From NCBI GenBank assembly GCA_902573725.1, contig CACGLE010000001.1, forward strand, positions 75,479 through 126,756: a DNA stretch of 51,278 bases. The letters run 5' to 3'. Below the pieces are notes generated by a model that was given only the letters and a program-made list of their open reading frames with translations, made no database searches and was not told where the DNA came from. The position numbers and the translations under genes were made by a program. The stretch comes from an uncultured SAR116 cluster alpha proteobacterium (GTDB lineage: Bacteria; Pseudomonadota; Alphaproteobacteria; Puniceispirillales; Puniceispirillaceae). Below are positions 1 through 8,317 of this stretch, piece by piece. The first letter of the stretch is position 1; every line of letters begins with the position of its first letter.

Positions 1-261
1 GAGTATCTACCTCTATACACACGAAGACAATCTCTGCGCCATAAAGTCCGTCCTGGTATTACTGGTTTGGCTCAAGTATGTGGAAGAAATGCTATCTCTT
101 GGAGAAGAAAATTTGCATTAGATTTATATTATGTCAATAATCAAACATTTTGGCTGGATTTAAAAATAATTTATACTACTTTCGGTATAGTTCTCAAACG
201 TGAAGGTATTACATCTGAAAATAATGTAACGGTTAGTAAGTTCAGGGGAAAAAGTGAGTGA
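1..261 (+). CDS. Undecaprenyl-phosphate sugar-1-phosphate transferase (PglC/WcaJ type), 3' part
   Basis: The frame is open from base 1 and gives the last 86 residues of a bacterial sugar transferase. Enzymes of this family transfer a sugar-1-phosphate from a UDP-sugar to undecaprenyl phosphate at the inner membrane, the first membrane step of O-antigen, capsule or glycoprotein glycan assembly. Visible family signatures are [14 protein letters not shown], then [14 protein letters not shown] and LKREGI, which is the conserved C-terminal end of the catalytic domain. The 5' part, with the membrane hairpin and catalytic Asp-Glu, lies outside the window. The stop overlaps the GTG start of the next gene by four bases, indicating an operon with the acetyltransferase and aminotransferase downstream. 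The exact sugar substrate is inferred from those neighbours: a diacetamido-trideoxy sugar is most likely. Confidence 0.9.
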   Translation, partial: EYLPLYTRRQSLRHKVRPGITGLAQVCGRNAISWRRKFALDLYYVNNQTFWLDLKIIYTTFGIVLKREGITSENNVTVSKFRGKSE

Positions 262-884
262 ACAAGTTGATTGGTGTATATGGCGCCTCGGGATGTGGTG
301 TTGGAATTATGCCGCTTATCAGAGAGCAATATCTTGATTCAAAAATTGTGTTTATTGATGATAAAAAATCAAATGGTTTATTAAACGGTCATCAAATTAT
401 TGATTGGGCTGAGTTTCTAGAAGAAAGTTCAAAGCAAAAGTTTGTAAGTATTGCCATTGCTAATCCCGAGATTCGCAAAGCACTCTCTGAAAAGTGCATG
501 AAGCATTCAATACCATTGATCGAAGCTTGTGCTTCGTCGGTTGTAAAAATGGATAATGTTGAACTGGGTGATGGAGCATGTCTTTCCCCTTTTGTAACCT
601 TGACCTCAAATATTAGGATAGGACTTTGTTTCCATGCAAATTTGTACTCTTTTATAGAACATGATAGCGTAATAGGCGATTATGTTACTCTTGCTCCAGG
701 TGCAAAAGTAAACGGTAATGTATTAATAGAGGACTGTGCTTTCATAGGAGCTGGCGCCATTATTCGCCAAGGTGTCTCAATAGGTAAAAGAGCAGTTGTT
801 GGAATGGGGGCAGTGGTAGTACGAGATGTTCCTGCAGATACGACAGTTGTGGGCAACCCAGCAAAAATTCTAGGAAAGAGATAG
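258..884 (+). CDS. Sugar O/N-acyltransferase, PglD/NeuD family
   Basis: A 208-residue protein in the NeuD/PglD family of left-handed beta-helix acetyltransferases. The N-terminal part (about residues 1-85) has a Rossmann-like nucleotide-sugar binding fold beginning [11 protein letters not shown]. From about residue 95 the protein shows hexapeptide-type repeats such as [26 protein letters not shown] and [10 protein letters not shown], which form the acetyl-CoA-binding helix. PglD acetylates the 4-amino group of the UDP-4-amino-sugar made by PglE. The GTG start overlaps the stop of the sugar transferase, and the aminotransferase ATG follows two bases after this stop, so the three genes are co-transcribed. 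Acetylation of the aminotransferase product is the most economical role. A serine O-acetyltransferase or sialic acid O-acetyltransferase role cannot be excluded from sequence alone. Confidence 0.88.
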   Translation: MNKLIGVYGASGCGVGIMPLIREQYLDSKIVFIDDKKSNGLLNGHQIIDWAEFLEESSKQKFVSIAIANPEIRKALSEKCMKHSIPLIEACASSVVKMDNVELGDGACLSPFVTLTSNIRIGLCFHANLYSFIEHDSVIGDYVTLAPGAKVNGNVLIEDCAFIGAGAIIRQGVSIGKRAVVGMGAVVVRDVPADTTVVGNPAKILGKR

Positions 885-886
885 GA

Positions 887-2014
887 ATGCGCATATACCT
901 CTCCAGCCCTCATATGTCAGGCATTGAACAAAAATATTTAGAAGAAGCATTTGCCGCAAACTTTGTTTCCCCTTTTGGCCCTCAGCTTGACAAATTTGAA
1001 GATATGGTCAGAGAATATTTAGGCGGTGAATTATATTGTGTCGCTTTAAATTCTGCCACGTCCGCGCTGCATCTTGCTCTAAGAATTGCTGGTGTTGTTA
1101 CTTCAGACGAAGTATGGGTTTCTTCAATGACATTTGCCGGGGGAGTCTTTCCAATAAATTATTTAGGTGCTTCTCCGCGGTTTTTTGATCTAGATCCTAA
1201 TAGTTGGACTATTGATGTTTCGCTGCTTACAGAGGAACTCGAATACGCAGCAAGAGAAAACCGTTTACCAAAAGTTATCATTCCTACTGACCTGTATGGG
1301 CAATCGGTAGATTTGAACCCTATCGAAAATATCGCTGAAAGCTATGGTGTGAAGGTAATAGTAGATAGCGCTGAAAGCTTGGGGGCGTATTATAACAAAA
1401 CTCGAAAGGCGGGTACAGGCGGCGATGCTTCAATAATATCTTTCAACGCAAATAAAATTATCACTACGTCCGGTGGCGGTATGTTGGTCACTCGACACAA
1501 GGATTGGGCAGAGCAGGCACGATTTTTGGCCACTCAAGCGCGCGACCCTGAGCCGCATTATGAGCATTCTACCTTTGGATACAACTATAGGCTTTCAAAT
1601 ATTTGCGCTGCAATAGGTATTGGCCAGATGCACGTTCTTGATCAGAGGGTCATTCGCCGCAGAGAAATCTTTGATAACTATGTAAAGTTCTTGGATCAAC
1701 CAGGGGTTAGCTTTATGCCAGAGCCGCTTGGTAGATATTCTACCCGATGGCTCACTACTCTCACAATCAATCCATCTGTGACAGGTGTATCGAGTAACGA
1801 TATTAGAAAAAAACTGTTAGGGTATAAAATAGAAACTCGACCATTGTGGAAGCCTATGCATATGCAACCGTTATATTCTGGTGCTATGTATCATGGTAAT
1901 TTTTTTGATGAGGGTTTGTTTAAGAATGGAATGTGCCTCCCGTCCGGTAGTGCTATGACTGAAAAAGAGCAAAATGAAGTTATAGAAATATTTTTAGATT
2001 GTGTGATTGGTTAA
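887..2014 (+). CDS. DegT/DnrJ/EryC1/StrS-family sugar aminotransferase (PglE-like)
   Basis: A 375-residue PLP-dependent aminotransferase of nucleotide sugars, the usual length for the family. The start MRIYLSSPHMSG is followed by the typical LNSATSALHLALRIAG cofactor-phosphate region (about residues 55-70). DSAESLGA (about 163-170) contains the PLP-ring aspartate, and SFNANKIITTSGGGM holds the Schiff-base lysine near residue 190. The gene sits directly after the PglD-like acetyltransferase. A PglF/WbpM-type 4,6-dehydratase lies 1.8 kb away on the other strand. This supports a role in converting a UDP-4-keto-6-deoxy-HexNAc to the 4-amino sugar. The stop codon overlaps the stop of a decayed minus-strand gene (TTAA at 2011-2014). 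Confidence 0.9.
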   Translation: MRIYLSSPHMSGIEQKYLEEAFAANFVSPFGPQLDKFEDMVREYLGGELYCVALNSATSALHLALRIAGVVTSDEVWVSSMTFAGGVFPINYLGASPRFFDLDPNSWTIDVSLLTEELEYAARENRLPKVIIPTDLYGQSVDLNPIENIAESYGVKVIVDSAESLGAYYNKTRKAGTGGDASIISFNANKIITTSGGGMLVTRHKDWAEQARFLATQARDPEPHYEHSTFGYNYRLSNICAAIGIGQMHVLDQRVIRRREIFDNYVKFLDQPGVSFMPEPLGRYSTRWLTTLTINPSVTGVSSNDIRKKLLGYKIETRPLWKPMHMQPLYSGAMYHGNFFDEGLFKNGMCLPSGSAMTEKEQNEVIEIFLDCVIG

Positions 2015-2640
2015 AGCGAAGGGTCGTTAAGGTCCATTTCTCTCCAAGAGGATTTTTGATACGAGATTTTATGGTCAACAACATAAAACTTATCGATATC
2101 TGTATCTATCAATAAATCATCAAGGACCTTATCTACTTTTAGGCAATTAGCTTCATGAATGAAATTCATTCTTCTTGGTATCCCTAAATGGAGGCTCTAT
2201 GTCTATAAGTCTAAATTCTCGTGTGAATAAGGAATAAGGTTACCTTGTCCTATATATTTTAGATAAGGATGAGAAGAATTTCCTATATATTTGTCAAAAT
2301 CTCGTTTTTAAAAAACACCGTTTGCCTCATTTAAATTGAACCCTGGAGTAGAGGCAAAACGCACATCATTTATCGGTTTAAAATTAAAAAAGAGCTAGGC
2401 ATCTGATAAATTCTATATTTTAGTAATACTTTGCTCATAAGGTGCAACACAATTAGGCTTATATTTGTCAAGATGTTTACCTATTTTTTTCTCTAAATGT
2501 TCTAAAAGCACATTTTTAATACTGTATTACCTTTTGTTAACAACAGCTTTTTTCTATTAAAATATGTAGAAGAAAATTTTATAATTGGACGGTTGCTTTT
2601 GACACGCATATGCCACGATGATCGCAGGAAATAGTAAAAA
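2011..2640 (-). pseudogene. Decayed gene of unknown function
   Basis: Reading the minus strand from about 2640 to 2011 gives protein-like sequence broken by nonsense codons. One frame, ending at the TAA at 2011-2013, carries stretches such as FKPINDVRFASTPGFNLNEA, HPYLKYIGQGNLIPYSHENL, and the end KFYVVDHKISYQKSSWREM followed by DLNDPSL. The same frame holds internal stops at 2413-2415, 2395-2397, 2308-2310, 2203-2205 and 2197-2199, and another at 2527-2529. Farther upstream (about 2530-2640) the plausible coding frame shifts, reading KLLLTKGNTVLKMC. Base composition and amino-acid content look coding, so I interpret it as a former gene of about 200 residues or more in the polysaccharide locus. 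I do not recognise the family; a transferase of the surface-glycan cluster would be expected by context only. Confidence 0.6.
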
Positions 2641-2672
2641 TTAAGGTTGTGAAAAGAGTAATTCTATCAGTA

Positions 2673-2749
2673 AACACAGTAGCTCAGGTGGTTAGAGCAG
2701 CGGAATCATAATCCGCTTATCGGGGGTTCAAGTCCCTCTTCCGCTACCA
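2673..2749 (+). tRNA. tRNA-Met (CAT) with degraded acceptor stem, possibly a pseudo-tRNA
   Basis: D-arm GCTC...GAGC, anticodon arm GCGGA-ATCATAA-TCCGC with CAT anticodon, T-arm GGGGG-TTCAAGT-CCCTC and an encoded CCA end are all present. The body matches the elongator tRNA-Met of Alphaproteobacteria as I remember it. The 3' acceptor strand is TTCCGCT, but the 5' strand at 2673-2679 is AACACAG. That leaves A2-C71, A4-C69 and C5-C68 unpaired, with only three Watson-Crick pairs and one G-U. The CAT anticodon could in principle be tRNA-Ile2, but the anticodon stem and T-stem favour Met. It may be non-functional, or a 3' fragment left by an integration event. Confidence 0.7.
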
Positions 2750-2785
2750 CTCCTACTCCCTTAATGGGAAGGAGTTGTTTTTTTT
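2749..2785 (+). terminator. Rho-independent terminator after tRNA-Met
   Basis: ACTCCT pairs with AGGAGT and the inner TCCC with GGGA around a TTAAT loop, with a two-base AC bulge on the left arm. The hairpin is followed by TG and eight T residues. It starts at the last base of the tRNA CCA and would end a plus-strand transcript just before the convergent EamA gene. Confidence 0.75.
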
Positions 2786-2793
2786 GAAACCCC

Positions 2794-3687
2794 TTAAATT
2801 GATTCTTTTTTTACGTATATTTTTCTCTCCCTCCAAATAATTATAAGACCAGCTACTACGATTAATATCACTCCCGGGAAAAGTTTTTGTATTGGAAATT
2901 CTCCAAAAAATATCCATCCTAGTACAAAAGCATTAATTATACCAAAATAACTAAACGGAGCTAAAACAGAGGAAGGTGCACTTCGAAAAGCATACATTAA
3001 TAACACAACTCCAAAACCACCAAAACAAGACATACTGAGAATAATTAAAATATCAGTAAAACTATGTATTGGAGAAAATGTAGTGGTTCCTACAGCAAGA
3101 ATTAATGCTCCAAAAGCCGATGCCAAAGCTGAGTATAAAAACAAGACTGCACTAGATACATTTTTATCAAAACTCCGCAGCGTTACGGTAGACGCGGCGT
3201 AACAAAAAGCTGCACCTATTGGTAACAAAGCATACCATGTGAATACGTCAGAACCGGGGCGAATAATCATGATTGCCCCAAAAAGCCCAACAATTACAGC
3301 GCCCCAGCGCCATATTCCAATTTTTTCGGCATAAATAACTATTGCAAGTAAAACTACGAAAATTGCGATTGTTTGTCCTAAAGCTGAGACCGTGGCTAAT
3401 TCTAGCTGCATTAAAGCACTGTATAGCATTAGCTGTGCTACAGCTATTAATAGGCCACGACCAACTGCTAAACGCCACTTAATGAGTCGATATTCGGCTA
3501 ACCTTAAAGTCAACTGTCGTTCATAGGCAAGATAGAGAATAGCTGGAATAACCCCTAAAACATTTCTATATAAGGAAAGTTCTTGTGGATTATAATGGGA
3601 AGATAAGAAACGAACGTGGACTGCCATTAAGTCAAAGCAAAAATAAGCACCTAGACAAATCAAGATAGCGTGAATATTGTTATTAAT
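2794..3687 (-). CDS. EamA/DMT-family drug/metabolite transporter
   Basis: About 297 residues of hydrophobic sequence with roughly ten predicted transmembrane helices in two tandem EamA halves, typical of the RhaT/YdcZ-like DMT exporter family in the inner membrane. Signatures include the ALMQLELATVSALGQT region at the end of the first half and PFSYFGIINAFVLGWIFFGE in the second. The first conventional start codon is TTG at 3661-3663, but this would cut off the start of helix 1. A good AGGAG lies at 3694-3698, six bases before an in-frame ATT at 3685-3687 that would begin INNNIHAILICLGAYF. I therefore prefer the ATT start; it is rare, and TTG remains the alternative. The substrate is unknown. 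It is followed on the same strand, upstream, by the dehydratase gene, but 124 bp apart. Confidence 0.82.
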   Translation of the reverse strand: MNNNIHAILICLGAYFCFDLMAVHVRFLSSHYNPQELSLYRNVLGVIPAILYLAYERQLTLRLAEYRLIKWRLAVGRGLLIAVAQLMLYSALMQLELATVSALGQTIAIFVVLLAIVIYAEKIGIWRWGAVIVGLFGAIMIIRPGSDVFTWYALLPIGAAFCYAASTVTLRSFDKNVSSAVLFLYSALASAFGALILAVGTTTFSPIHSFTDILIILSMSCFGGFGVVLLMYAFRSAPSSVLAPFSYFGIINAFVLGWIFFGEFPIQKLFPGVILIVVAGLIIIWRERKIYVKKESI

Positions 3688-3813
3688 TTGCTTCTCCTAT
3701 TTTTGTGAGTCATTTCAAGACTCGTTAATAAATAAACTAATTGATAAAGAAAGAGTTGTATAATAAAGGCAGAATGTTTCTTTAAACAAATCACTGGAAA
3801 AATTATTTTCGAA

Positions 3814-5778
3814 CTAGCTCTTTTTGTTGTTTGCTAAGTGGATCCAGTCAACTATATCCATATTTGGCTCATAATCCGTTACCAGCTCTTCTAATAACCG
3901 CCTAACGGTTTGAACATCATTTTCATTAATCGCAATGGTTAATATTTCAATCTTATCTTTTAGAATTTTCCAATCTAGAAACGTTTCATGGGCTTTCATG
4001 ATCCGATTATGCGATGTTATCTTTGGGTTATTACCAATCAGTAATTCTTCATATAGTTTTTCGCCAGGACGTAAGTTTGTAATTTCAATCTCTATGTCCC
4101 CATCTGGATTTTCTTCATTTTTTATTGACAGGCCTGAGAGCTCAATCATGCGTTCAGCAAGTTGTATAATTTTTACTGGCTTACCCATATCGAGTACAAA
4201 AACATCTCCACTAGTTGCCATTGCTCCCGCTTGAATTACTAATTGTGAAGCTTCTGGAATTGTCATAAAAAAACGTGTTATCTCGGGGTGGGTGATTGTA
4301 ATTGGACCCCCTTCTTTAATTTGTTGACGAAATTTTGGTACAACAGAGCCGGACGAACCTAGCACATTACCAAATCGAACCATTGAAAGTTTTAGAGAAG
4401 GATTTTCGGCTGCAAGTGCTTGCAGGATCATCTCTGCAAGCCGTTTGCTGGCACCCATAATATTAGTTGGTCGTACTGCTTTATCAGTACTTACCAAAAC
4501 AAAATTTTCAACTTTACACTTTATCGCAGCTTGCGCTGTAAAAAGAGTTCCTAAAACGTTATTTTTTACACCCTCTGATAAATTATGTTCGACTAATGGA
4601 ACATGCTTGTAAGCAGCAGCATGGTATAATGTATCTGGTTGCCAAGTGGATGTTATTTTATCAACGCGATCTCTTTCTCGAACTGATGCCAGAAGTGGGA
4701 TAATATGAACCTCTGTTTTTTTTCTCTCTAATTCCTGGTGAATATTATACAATGCGAATTCATTCTGTTCCACCAACAACAATTTTTTGGGTCTGAGTTC
4801 AATAATTTGGCGACATAGTTCGCTACCAATAGAACCACCAGACCCAGTTACCATGACAATCTTATTTGTGATATTTTTTGCCAGTAAAATCTGATTCGGT
4901 ATAACTGCTTCACGGCCAAGCAGGTCGTCAATGTCTAGTTCTTTCAAATCAGAAATTGTGACCTTGCCTTTTGCTAAGTCTGAAACGGTTGGAAGAGTTC
5001 GAACAGAAACCTGTACTTCTTGAATTTGATTTAAGATTTCATTTTTACGCTTTCGGCTTATACTCGGCATGGCTAGTAAGACATCCTTTATATTTAGAGA
5101 CTTAGCTAGCTTACTTAAATCAGCTGGGTTATATATTGTTTGTCCATTTAAAACATGACCGTGTAGGCTATTATCATCATCCAAAAAGCCAACCACTTGC
5201 ATTTCCTGATTACCAGACATTGCTCGAGCCAACTGCCTCCCAGACTCTCCAGCTCCATAGATGAGAAACTTTGGCTGTTTGGCTTTTTTCAATAGAGTTT
5301 GATATTGTTCGCTAAGCCATAGCCTTGCTAATGCTCTAGAAGCTCCAACAAATAAAAGTAGCAATATTGGCTGAATTATGCCTATGGTGCGTGGTACACC
5401 TAAAATACCTATAGCAGTGAATATAGAAGCGTATAAAAGCCCATATATGAAAATAGCCCTGGCTACAGTCAACAGTGCTGGCCAGCCGCTATACCGAAAA
5501 ATTGTGCGATAAAGACCAGAAATAATAAATATGGGTAATGCAAAAACTATGGACGTCGTTAAGGATATAAGAGCCCCATCTGATAAGGAAATAAATTCGC
5601 CTAGTCGAAGATAATATGCTAGCCAAACAGAAAGGATAATTAGGCTAGTATCCACACATAATACTACTCCTATCTTCGCTGACCGTGGGAGTGATAATAA
5701 AAAATCAACATTTGTACTTGTCTTTTGCTTCAAAAAACCGTCCCTTTTATATTGGTGATTCAATATTATATTATTCAA
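3814..5778 (-). CDS. Membrane-bound nucleotide-sugar 4,6-dehydratase (PglF/WbpM/CapD type)
   Basis: 654 residues, the usual length of the WbpM/PglF class. An N-terminal part with about four transmembrane helices (residues 25-145) is followed by a CoA-binding-like Rossmann segment (YGAGESGRQLARAM, about 170). The catalytic SDR domain begins at about 310 with TGSGGSIGSELC. The YHAAAYKHVPLVE and VSTDKAVRPTNIMGASKR segments include the MxxxK form of the catalytic motif that replaces YxxxK in this class. The enzyme dehydrates UDP-GlcNAc to a 4-keto-6-deoxy sugar at the inner membrane. With the PglE-, PglD- and PglC-like genes at 1-2014 it completes a UDP-diacetylbacillosamine-type route, although it is on the opposite strand and separated by a decayed gene, a tRNA and a transporter. 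Confidence 0.9.
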   Translation of the reverse strand: MNNIILNHQYKRDGFLKQKTSTNVDFLLSLPRSAKIGVVLCVDTSLIILSVWLAYYLRLGEFISLSDGALISLTTSIVFALPIFIISGLYRTIFRYSGWPALLTVARAIFIYGLLYASIFTAIGILGVPRTIGIIQPILLLLFVGASRALARLWLSEQYQTLLKKAKQPKFLIYGAGESGRQLARAMSGNQEMQVVGFLDDDNSLHGHVLNGQTIYNPADLSKLAKSLNIKDVLLAMPSISRKRKNEILNQIQEVQVSVRTLPTVSDLAKGKVTISDLKELDIDDLLGREAVIPNQILLAKNITNKIVMVTGSGGSIGSELCRQIIELRPKKLLLVEQNEFALYNIHQELERKKTEVHIIPLLASVRERDRVDKITSTWQPDTLYHAAAYKHVPLVEHNLSEGVKNNVLGTLFTAQAAIKCKVENFVLVSTDKAVRPTNIMGASKRLAEMILQALAAENPSLKLSMVRFGNVLGSSGSVVPKFRQQIKEGGPITITHPEITRFFMTIPEASQLVIQAGAMATSGDVFVLDMGKPVKIIQLAERMIELSGLSIKNEENPDGDIEIEITNLRPGEKLYEELLIGNNPKITSHNRIMKAHETFLDWKILKDKIEILTIAINENDVQTVRRLLEELVTDYEPNMDIVDWIHLANNKKS

Positions 5779-5957
5779 ATAATATGAACATTTACGTTAT
5801 GGTTCTTGTTTTAAAATATTGGTAATTTAGACTTAAATAAAAAAACAAGTTTATCATTCTTAATTTGTGATTCTCTATAATCCTATTCATCACAAGTTAG
5901 AAAACAATCTTTCTCCCTAAATTAATATAATTTGTATTATTGTAAATTGGTATAATT

Positions 5958-6827
5958 TCACATTCCCCGCCTCTTTATTAAAGCATCTAATCCTTTGCGA
6001 TAGTTTGGAAAACGTAGAGTAACGCCTAGTTCAGGTCCAGCAATTACAGAACGCAACCGTCGCTTAGAAATATAGAAAGAAAGTGCCATTGGTGTTAAAT
6101 TAGCTTCTTCAAACGCGATCGGTTTTGGGGGTGAGATATTAAGAAGTTTTGCTGCATAACGAATTACATCTTCTTGTGAAGCGGGTTCCTCGTCGCATAA
6201 ATTTATGATACGCAGCGGGCGCGGTTTATTTATTGCTTTAATTATAATATTTGTGATGTCCTCTTGATGAATTCGATTTGATAATTGTCCCTTTCTTTTT
6301 ATAATTCGGGCACTACCCTCTAACAAGGATAAAATGGCGTTTCGTCTTGGACCATAAATTCCTGCTACTCGAAATATTTCAGCATTACAAGCCTTTTGCC
6401 ATTCTCTCTCTGCATTTAATCTTGCAAGGCCTCTTTTAGTGCTTGGAGCAGCTGGGGTGGTCTCATCAATGAAACCACTTTCTTGATCGGGATAGACAGA
6501 TGTAGCAGATATATAACCAGTCCAACCATCATATTCATGAAGTTCTTTTGCATGACTGCGCATCACAGGGTCATAACCAGCGAGTGCTGAAATTGTTGAT
6601 ATCACATGACTTGCTTTAGAAAGATAGGTGCTTAAACCTGGTATTTTGCTTCCATCCTCAAATTTTAGAATTTCCCAACTATTTGGTAGATTAGGTTTTA
6701 GTTTTTCCAGATTTCTAGTTGTTCCTGTGATTTGCCAGCCTTTTTTATGAAGCTCAGTTGCCAGATGTTGTCCAACATAACCAAGACCAAAGATGAATAA
6801 ATGATTACTTTGGGTCAATTTCACCAA
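5958..6827 (-). CDS. NAD(P)-dependent SDR-family oxidoreductase/epimerase at the end of the cob operon
   Basis: A 289-residue extended-SDR-like protein. The nucleotide-binding motif FIFGLGYVGQHLA (about residues 11-23) is followed by TGTTRNLEKL and SATSVYPDQ, and the length fits the YeeZ-like NAD-dependent epimerase/dehydratase group. A clear catalytic YxxxK is not evident, so the activity may be non-canonical. The start is TTG at 6825-6827, with an adjacent GTG at 6822-6824 as an alternative; neither has a strong ribosome-binding site. The gene overlaps the 3' end of cobF by 23 bp, so it should be translated from the cobalamin transcript. None of the known aerobic cobalamin steps needs an SDR of this type. 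Its role is therefore unassigned; a link to corrinoid metabolism is suggested only by position. Confidence 0.75.
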   Translation of the reverse strand: MVKLTQSNHLFIFGLGYVGQHLATELHKKGWQITGTTRNLEKLKPNLPNSWEILKFEDGSKIPGLSTYLSKASHVISTISALAGYDPVMRSHAKELHEYDGWTGYISATSVYPDQESGFIDETTPAAPSTKRGLARLNAEREWQKACNAEIFRVAGIYGPRRNAILSLLEGSARIIKRKGQLSNRIHQEDITNIIIKAINKPRPLRIINLCDEEPASQEDVIRYAAKLLNISPPKPIAFEEANLTPMALSFYISKRRLRSVIAGPELGVTLRFPNYRKGLDALIKRRGM

Positions 6828-7590
6828 CTATTTTTTCTCGCCTTAGCATATAGCTATCCATAATCCAGCCATATATTTCTCGTGCATTTTTTCTTGTTTC
6901 CACTATAATATCTGACATTTCATTTAGTTTACCTTCGACCAAGAGCTCTTGTTCCATACCTAGGTACGCGCCCCACCAAATATAGTACTTTTCTTGCTCC
7001 AACGTTGTGAAAGAGCAATTTCCATCAAGCATTATGATAGCCGTATCTATATCATCTGGAAATCCAAAATTACTAAGCTGGCGTCCTGTTGTTATCATGA
7101 AAGGTTTGCCTATTTGGTTTATTGTGATTTTATGCGCTGCTGTTAGAGCCTGTACGGAGGTTATGCCGGGAATTATAGTAATCTGTGGAGAGGGTTTCAG
7201 GCGTTTAGCAATCCTCAGAGAGCTATCATATAAAGAAGGGTCACCCCAGATAAGAAGTCCAACTGACTTAACAGATTTCTTCAAAACTAGTTGAGCTTTT
7301 TCAATACAATCAATCCAAATTTTTGCAATATTTTCATGCCACTCCTCTACTGCTTTAGGGTAAATCTGTTTATTATTTCTAGTGGGTAGGTCAAATTCAA
7401 ATAGTTGGGGACAATCCTCTCCTAGTATTTTATTGCATATCTGATATCGCAAATCAGCTAAGTCGCTTTTACTATTCCCTTTTCTTGGAATGATGATGAT
7501 ATCTGCAGATTTTAATTGTTCAATTGCTTGCAGAGTAATATGAGCAGGGTTTCCTGTCCCGACCCCCACGAGAAATATTTCAATTTTCAT
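6805..7590 (-). CDS. cobF: Precorrin-6A synthase (deacetylating)
   Basis: A 261-residue tetrapyrrole methylase. It begins MKIEIFLVGVGTGNPAHITL, the SAM-binding glycine-rich start of the family, and has the GLLIWGDPSLYDS and IIPGITSVQALTAAHKI motifs. CobF uses SAM to methylate C1 of precorrin-5 and removes the extruded two-carbon unit as acetate, giving precorrin-6A; it is specific to the aerobic pathway. I take the ATG at 7588-7590 as start, ten codons inside the longest frame, because homology begins there. This leaves an 11-bp overlap with the end of cobA (ATGAAAATTGA), consistent with translational coupling. It is followed by the SDR gene with a 23-bp overlap. Confidence 0.93.
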   Translation of the reverse strand: MKIEIFLVGVGTGNPAHITLQAIEQLKSADIIIIPRKGNSKSDLADLRYQICNKILGEDCPQLFEFDLPTRNNKQIYPKAVEEWHENIAKIWIDCIEKAQLVLKKSVKSVGLLIWGDPSLYDSSLRIAKRLKPSPQITIIPGITSVQALTAAHKITINQIGKPFMITTGRQLSNFGFPDDIDTAIIMLDGNCSFTTLEQEKYYIWWGAYLGMEQELLVEGKLNEMSDIIVETRKNAREIYGWIMDSYMLRREKIVGEIDPK

Positions 7591-8317
7591 CAGGAAAATC
7601 CATATAAGACAGTGGCCCATAAAATATTAAAGCGGGGTGTTGGGAAGTATCTTTTTTTAGTGATTTGGCAAGTTTGCTAATTGTCGATTTAATCAATTTT
7701 TGACTTGGTGTTGCGACAGCCTCAGCGAGAAGAGCTGGAGTATCTCCAGGCAAGCCATTCTCCTCAAGTAGTTTTTGCATTTTAGCGAATGTTTGTTTTC
7801 CCATAAAAACGATGGTGATAGCCGATGGGTCTGAAAGCGCTTTAAGGTTAAAATCATCGGGTAACTCACCTGTTATATCTCTTCCTGTAATAAATTGGAT
7901 GCGCCTTGCGCTAAGCCTTCTTGTCAAAGGAATACCAGCTTCTGCCGCTGCTGCGAAGGCTGAAGAAATGCCGGGAATAATTTCATAAGAAATACCCGCC
8001 TTCTTTAATTCGATTATTTCTTCCTCTAATCTCCCAAATATTCCTGGGTCGCCTGATTTAAGGCGCACAATATGTCCACCATTTCGAGCATACTCAACCA
8101 AGAGTTGGCTAACTGCATCTTGCTTTGGTGATGGGCGATTTGCACGCTTTCCAACTCCCACAAGGTCAGCACCTTTGCGAGCAAATTGCAAAATAGGACC
8201 TGATGATAAATCATCAAATAAAACTGCATCTGCTTTTTTTAATCTATCAACGGCTTTGAGCGTTAATAATTGTGGGTCACCCGGACCTGAACCGACAAAA
8301 CTAACAAAACCAGTCAT
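7580..8317 (-). CDS. cobA: Uroporphyrinogen-III C-methyltransferase (SUMT)
   Basis: A 245-residue SAM-dependent enzyme that methylates uroporphyrinogen III at C2 and C7 to give precorrin-2, the branch-point reaction to cobalamin and siroheme. Signatures are VSFVGSGPGDPQLLTLKA at residues 5-22, LKSGDPGIFGR near residue 90 and IIPGISSAFAAAAEAGIPLT near 117. It is a stand-alone methylase without the CysG dehydrogenase/ferrochelatase domain, as expected of cobA. The ATG lies 3-4 bp inside the end of cobB, and cobF starts within its last codons. Confidence 0.95.
   Translation of the reverse strand: MTGFVSFVGSGPGDPQLLTLKAVDRLKKADAVLFDDLSSGPILQFARKGADLVGVGKRANRPSPKQDAVSQLLVEYARNGGHIVRLKSGDPGIFGRLEEEIIELKKAGISYEIIPGISSAFAAAAEAGIPLTRRLSARRIQFITGRDITGELPDDFNLKALSDPSAITIVFMGKQTFAKMQKLLEENGLPGDTPALLAEAVATPSQKLIKSTISKLAKSLKKDTSQHPALIFYGPLSYMDFPDEN

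Noticed and set aside
2197-2415. Repeated TAG codons in the decayed gene as a sign of stop-codon recoding
   Set aside because: A TAA also interrupts the frame and there is a frame change, and neighbouring genes use TAG as an ordinary stop. Decay is sufficient.
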